From Rhyacophila brunnea (lineage: Eukaryota; Arthropoda; Insecta; Trichoptera; Rhyacophilidae): 64,000 nt of DNA. This document shows, piece after piece, positions 60,401 through 64,000 of this stretch. A model generated the notes under the pieces. It searched no databases, was not told the origin of the DNA, and saw only the letters and a program-made list of their open reading frames with translations. Location of the stretch: assembly GCA_022495005.1 (NCBI GenBank), contig JAGYXB010000510.1:1240001-1304000 (forward strand), read 5' to 3'. Every line of letters starts with the position of its first letter. Position 1 is the stretch's first letter. Position numbers and translations under genes: made by a program.

Positions 60401-63400
60401 ATAAAATCGTATCTTGAGTTACGTGTTTGTAAGTATACAGAATACTGAACTCTGACAGATGATTGTAGTGAAACTATTTCTCGTAAGTCAAGATACGTGT
60501 TTGCTGCAGTAATATTCACAGTAAAGTTTAAACGCATTCTCGTATCTCCGACAATATGACTGATCGGTCGAAAGTATAGTGCGATAAATTGAAGAAACAT
60601 AGCATTTTTTTCATAAAAATATGTGTAACTATACTAAATGGATATTTCATAGAAGAAAATTTATTTCTTAATTAAACACTGAGAGAATAGAGTTGCTATT
60701 TGCCTCTCCTGAAAATTTGTGTTTTTTGAGATACATGTTTGTAGAAAATTACAGACGATATGGACATTAAATAGAATATACCTACGTATGTTTTTTTTTT
60801 TTAGTTAAAAAATAAAGTTGAAAATTAAAAAAAAAAACTGTATAAAATGAGCATTTTTTGGAAGTTAATTTTTATTAGTACCTGCATTGTTTTGTATGAA
60901 TATTTTAACGTCACAAGTCATTTAAAAGGTGACAAAACCATTTTTGAAAAAAATCATACTAGTGTCTTCCTTATAATCGATAAAATGCGGTATTATAAAT
61001 GTGTCATAATTCGAAATATTTTTATGTGAATTCCATATTTATATTTCATATACCTACTTGAGAATTGGAGATAATAATTGTGTTGTCTTATTTTCAGAAA
61101 AGTTTCGATCAAAAATGATTTTTTCTTACACATTGCCAAAGGACGAACAAGGCATAGAATTCGTAAAACTGAAATTATCAAAGAAGGAGCTGATGTTCGG
61201 AAATGTCATGTTCAAAATCGAAGGACTGCCCAATAAAGAGCTTAGTAAGTTATTTATTTTAAAATACCAAAAGATAGGCGTCAAATTTACGATATCGAAA
61301 TCGGCCACATAGTTTGAGTGTGAAAAACATAATGCCAGCGCTCCATTGGCGAGCCGAAAGTCCGAGGACAGTAAATCGTCCGATTTGTCTATGCTCTGCT
61401 ACTGATCAACGAACGAATAAAAAAGTCGAGCTGTCAAAGGTCAAAAGTTGCGATTATCGTAATGTCTTCCGATAATCCTACAATTTTGTGTTATTTATAT
61501 GTAAACTTGCATAAAATAATAGAGCAATGAAAACAACACAAGTTTTACGTTTTCTTTTAGGAATTTCATAATATCAATAAATACAAATAATTTTTTTTTG
61601 ATAAATCTCTCATTTTCTAATGTGTAAATTAACAAATCAATCAATAAAAATAGTTAAACAATTACAGATTTTTTTAGGTCTGAATAATTGCGTTTTAATG
61701 TCAAATAGCATTTACGTAGTGATCGACGACTCTGGTCAAGTCAAAAATATCAAAGATGTTTGAAATCCAACGAGCCTGGTCTGCGGATTAAAAAGTCCGC
61801 AGATCTGGGGTGCTACACGCGAAAAAAAGTCCGTAAACTATAAATCGCTTGACTTGCGTGCCAATGGAGCACCGGCTTAATATCCATACCCAGTAATCTT
61901 ATTAGATGCGTTATAGACTTATAGTAGAGCCATTATATTTTGGCTTCAATTTTATGGCGCTGTATGCAGTTGTAAGGAGTTTAGCGAGGGTCGGGGCCGT
62001 AAAAATACACCTGAAAGTGCGGGGGGAAAGATAGTTCCGCATTTCGCCGCTAACACGTCTGTAGCCATAATGTAGTAAAACTATAATACGAGAAGTGAGA
62101 AAAACATGCAACGTATCGTTAGGACTTATTTACCTTATCTACTTACCAACTAAATATAGTTCTGAATTATTGTCCGACAACAAGAAATCGGCGAAGTCGC
62201 TATAGTCGCATGTAGAAGATTTCTCAGTGAAGAACATGTCATGGCGGCAACGCGTGCTAGAGGCGTGTTTAAATATTGTATTGGCTCTCATTTTAGATGC
62301 GACTCCTTTTCTTGTTCGCAATACGCCAAACGCGTACCAATAATAATTTTAACATCACTTCTGATCGTTTTAGACACATTTTATTATAAAAAGCCTCAAA
62401 TTACGTAAATTGATAGATACGTACACCACGGGAGTTGTAAAATTAAATAATAAATTTCGGGCGTTTTTCATTTTAAAAAGTGCGATTATCTACATTGGAG
62501 GGAATTGTGAGTTCACAGTTTTAATACAAGAAATTCTTGATCGACAATACGCCCTTAAAGCGGCGAGATGATGCTAAAGATCAATACATTTTCAAATAAT
62601 CGCATATGAATTGAACTGACTAATCGCTTCCGTCACATTTTTATACCTAGTTTGCTACTTTTCAATTGTTTCTTTATTCACTTGATTCAAAATTATTGCG
62701 TGTAACATAATATTTATGAAAACCAGTGATGTCCCTAGGCAAAGTGCCACCCTTAAGCACACTTAGAATGCCATCCCCTTTAATTTTAGTTTCAAATTGT
62801 CTGATAAATTGTTAGGTAGGTACTTACACACTTTCTTAATTATTGTATTATTAATTTTCGACTATCTTAAACAGACAAATCACAAAAAAATCTTTGAATT
62901 TACATATACACCATCTACTGAGAATTAAAGCATTTGATACTTGCACCTGGTCTCAAACAAGGGCGGTTTTGGGTACGTAGATGTCTGTGACACTGTAAGC
63001 TTTGAAAGCACCCCTGTAAAAAAAATCTGTGAGATAAACTAACATTAGGTCCATTACAATATGTATTACAATGGGTATTACAATATAACAATAGTTACGT
63101 TGTCAGGATTTTTCATACTTCGATTATTTTTTAATGTAAGATGTCGATACTTTCGATAGAATCGCCATTACTATCAAAAGTTGTAATATTTTTATTCGTT
63201 CATTCAATCGCCGCCCTTTATAATGTGCCACCCATATGAAACGCATGACCTGCATACCCCACCCCTACGGGACGTCGCTGATGAAAACTGTCTGGAGAAG
63301 TGCTAGAGGGTGCCCGCGCCAGATGCGGCCCCGTTAAGCCACCAATACCCGGACATTAATACTATCTTCTCTCTTCTTTTATTTCTTACTCTATAGTTAT

Positions 63401-63595
63401 GCACCTAATCAAAAATTACTGATGACTGGTTTTATAATTTCAGATGCAGCAATGAATAATTTTTTAAATGACAACTGGAAGGAAGTCATGACTGAGGTCG
63501 GTGGTCCAGGAATCGATGTTGTTACAACAAAAATTGTTGAGATTATTAACATATTCTTGAGTAAAATACCTCACCGTGTACTCATATTAGAGTAA
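54338..63595 (+). CDS. Takeout/JHBP-family protein gene E, complete
   Basis: Exons 54338-54422, 56989-57220, 59926-60056, 61098-61244, 63444-63595; 747 nt, 248 residues, exon lengths identical to gene C. Signal peptide core LSIFLILTLIQ. Cysteines 35 and 45 (TPCSESDPNFNTC). GIPELGIPVMDPA, AGFTMKNKNTVLTGLSNGV, FNFRKQRVTMIFQADI, LSLPLNGKGDMSIKI, KMIFSYTLPKDEQG, VMFKIEGLPNKEL and MNNFLNDNWKEVMTEVGGPG follow. Clear tandem duplicate of C with mostly conservative changes. Two proline changes stand out: KIEGLPN gains one, and the C-terminus VLILE replaces VLIPE. Splice sites and frame are intact, so it is probably functional as a secreted carrier; ligand unknown. Confidence 0.88.
54903..55375 (-). 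repeat. Dispersed repeat M1, copy 6
   Basis: Near full-length inverse copy, from caagataaaaagaac through ttacaacgtttttaaatttt to taataataatgttgtaaaa. It splits a stretch that is continuous in gene C (agtaaaaattatcggatcga near 35185). Confidence 0.72.
55735..56315 (-). repeat. Segment of intron 1 inverted relative to gene C
   Basis: agcgtaggtcaaaatggagc, aaagcattatcctggacatt, taaacctctcgctctaatgt and cccagtggttaagct are the inverse of gene C 35815-35226. Confidence 0.65.
56331..56500. repeat. Long imperfect hairpin (foldback element)
   Basis: The left arm 56331-56406 (ccataaattgacaagctata, gtagggagtaaaatgatgtt, aacgcgcgtgtttgaacac) is mirrored by 56421-56500, with a loop of about 15 nt. Absent from the matching place in gene C. 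Confidence 0.75.
56989..57220 (+). CDS. Gene E exon 2
   Basis: Acceptor aatatttttacag, donor gttagt at 57221. Encodes SSITPCSESDPNFNTCFLKE, FMKGIPELGIPVMDPAILGD and NKNTVLTGLSNGVIEDM. Confidence 0.88.
57350..58000. other. Gene E intron 2, aligned with gene C
   Basis: Matches gene C intron 2 (37280-38000) in scattered blocks; the inverted SINE pair of gene C is absent here. Confidence 0.45.
58005..58245 (+). repeat. tRNA-derived SINE, family S1, full copy
   Basis: Head gttggccgcgtggcttaagt (A-box region) and caggttcgaatcctggg (perfect B box), then body ttttcaatttgtctatgagt, cctaataggttgagcaagtg and a gaagaagaag tail. The acceptor arms do not pair, so this is a SINE and not a tRNA gene. Confidence 0.8.
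59145..59245 (+). repeat. SINE S1 body fragment
   Basis: gagtcagagtatagacctaa, taggttgtgtaaatggct and aacatccatttttcgta match the S1 body. Confidence 0.65.
59460..59830 (+). pseudogene. Decayed non-LTR reverse transcriptase tail
   Basis: Word-by-word relative of 36255-36792: ggaatttc-attg, tacg--gtc-agtc, ttcttgga, cagactctcgac, tattgttcgg, cctggagactggtggttttg, ggtagcctc. Many gaps and stops. Confidence 0.6.
59926..60056 (+). CDS. Gene E exon 3
   Basis: Acceptor gatttttcag, donor gtaata at 60057. Encodes FNFRKQRVTMIFQADIQTNS and TYEVKGNILSLPLNGKGDMS. Confidence 0.87.
60206..60757. mobile_element. TIR element with motif array, 4-bp TSD, copy in gene E
   Basis: Ends CGTCGCTAATTTTCTAC and GTAGAAAATTACAGACG, flanked by ATAT at 60202-60205 and 60758-60761. 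Gene C intron 3 (near 42285) has the uninterrupted flanks. The motif ACAAACACGTATCTC and variants recur in both orientations at 60221, 60297, 60361, 60408-60430, 60492, 60539 and 60728. Confidence 0.76.
61098..61244 (+). CDS. Gene E exon 4
   Basis: Acceptor cttattttcag, donor gtaagt at 61245. Encodes KFRSKMIFSYTLPKDEQG, IEFVKLKLSKKELMFGNVMF and KIEGLPNKEL. Confidence 0.88.
61333..61877. mobile_element. TIR element family H4, copy 2 (uninterrupted)
   Basis: Ends TGCCAGCGCTCCATTGGC and GCCAATGGAGCACCGGCT, with TAA on both sides (61330-61332, 61878-61880). Inverse in orientation to 25813-27786 and lacking the pogo-like insertion. Confidence 0.82.
61880..62460 (-). repeat. Unassigned transposon remnant, copy 2
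   Basis: 62140-62460 matches 28475-28800 inverted. Adjacent minus frames (YGYRRVSGEMRNYLS and TLAKLLTTAYSAIKLKPKYN) are not recognised. Confidence 0.45.
62461..63443. other. Gene E intron 4, right part
   Basis: 62560-62715 resembles 45015-45170 of gene C intron 4 (agcggcgagatgatgc, tcaatacattttc, ttgcgtgtaacataatat). The H3 element that follows it in gene C is absent here. 63290-63443 matches 45550-45935. Confidence 0.5.
63444..63595 (+). CDS. Gene E exon 5
   Basis: Acceptor ataatttcag, stop TAA 63593-63595. Encodes AAMNNFLNDNWKEVMTEVGG, PGIDVVTTKIVEI and IPHRVLILE. Confidence 0.87.
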
Positions 63596-64000
63596 AAATA
63601 GTGTATACTAATAATATAATATATTGTATTTGTTCTTTTGAGTTATAAGTCTGGAAGCCACATTTTGCATGCGGTGGATAAAATTCTCGAAAAATCTTTA
63701 AAATCATAACTACATACCTACCAATAACTTAAAAAAAATACATAATATTCTAATAGTGCTACGATTTTACTTCTGACATCTACCAATATTTAATAAAACC
63801 TATGTGAATATCAAATGTCTCTACATTTGTAATTTATGTAATACATTTATAATATTGTAAAAATGTAACTTACTTACATAATTTTATATTATTGTAAGTA
63901 TTAAAGTATTTCTTTTTAATAAAAATTATTTATATTAATAAAATTGTACATCATTCATATAATAATTGACTGGATGTCAATTCGAAAAACATTTTTATTA
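63596..64000. other. 3' flank of gene E
   Basis: Matches the gene C 3' flank (gagttataagtctggaag, gtgctacg-ttttac). AATAAA-like words occur near 63795 and 63920. No further gene before the window ends. Confidence 0.5.

Overview
The window is AT-rich nuclear DNA from an insect, judged from takeout/juvenile-hormone-binding-protein (JHBP) genes, GT-AG introns, insect-type Helitron, mariner and non-LTR fragments, tRNA-derived SINEs and a short run of the insect telomere unit CCTAA. I cannot settle the order; Lepidoptera or a hemipteran would both fit. All function calls rest on reading the sequence and family knowledge; no search was run.

The host genes are a tandem array of takeout/JHBP-family genes, all on the + strand and all with the same five-exon plan and intron phases. 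I call them A (exons 2-5, 5569-10083; exon 1 not found), B (20406-31990), C (34674-46087), a broken copy psiB (47605-49252; part of exon 2 and exon 5 only) and E (54338-63595). A, B and psiB form one subtype, C and E a second. The unit [B + C] has been duplicated to give [psiB + E]; intergenic and intronic sequence also matches (e.g. 33240-34150 with 51110-52155). Each gene encodes a secreted protein of about 250 residues with a signal peptide, two N-terminal cysteines and the C-terminal MN-LN-NW-E-GGP block of the family.

Almost everything else is transposon-derived. 1-5500: YqaJ-type nuclease fragment and two non-LTR reverse transcriptase tails. 6300-12500: MITEs inside and after gene A. 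12490-14313: deleted Helitron with clear ends. 16999-18136: 5'-truncated non-LTR element with RNase H ORF and a 13-bp target duplication. 24366-27786: a stack of nested TIR elements in intron 2 of gene B. 38940-39801 and 60206-60757: related TIR elements with 4-bp duplications and internal motif arrays, both with paralogous empty sites in the sister gene. 52229-52990: dead mariner.

The duplication makes the window useful: paralogous introns act as empty sites that date and delimit insertions. The least familiar signal is a set of TIR elements (30481-30886, 10752-11393, 26173-27589, 38940-39801, 60206-60757) that carry multiple copies of a short element-specific motif, in both orientations, also present in or next to the termini where those can be recognised.
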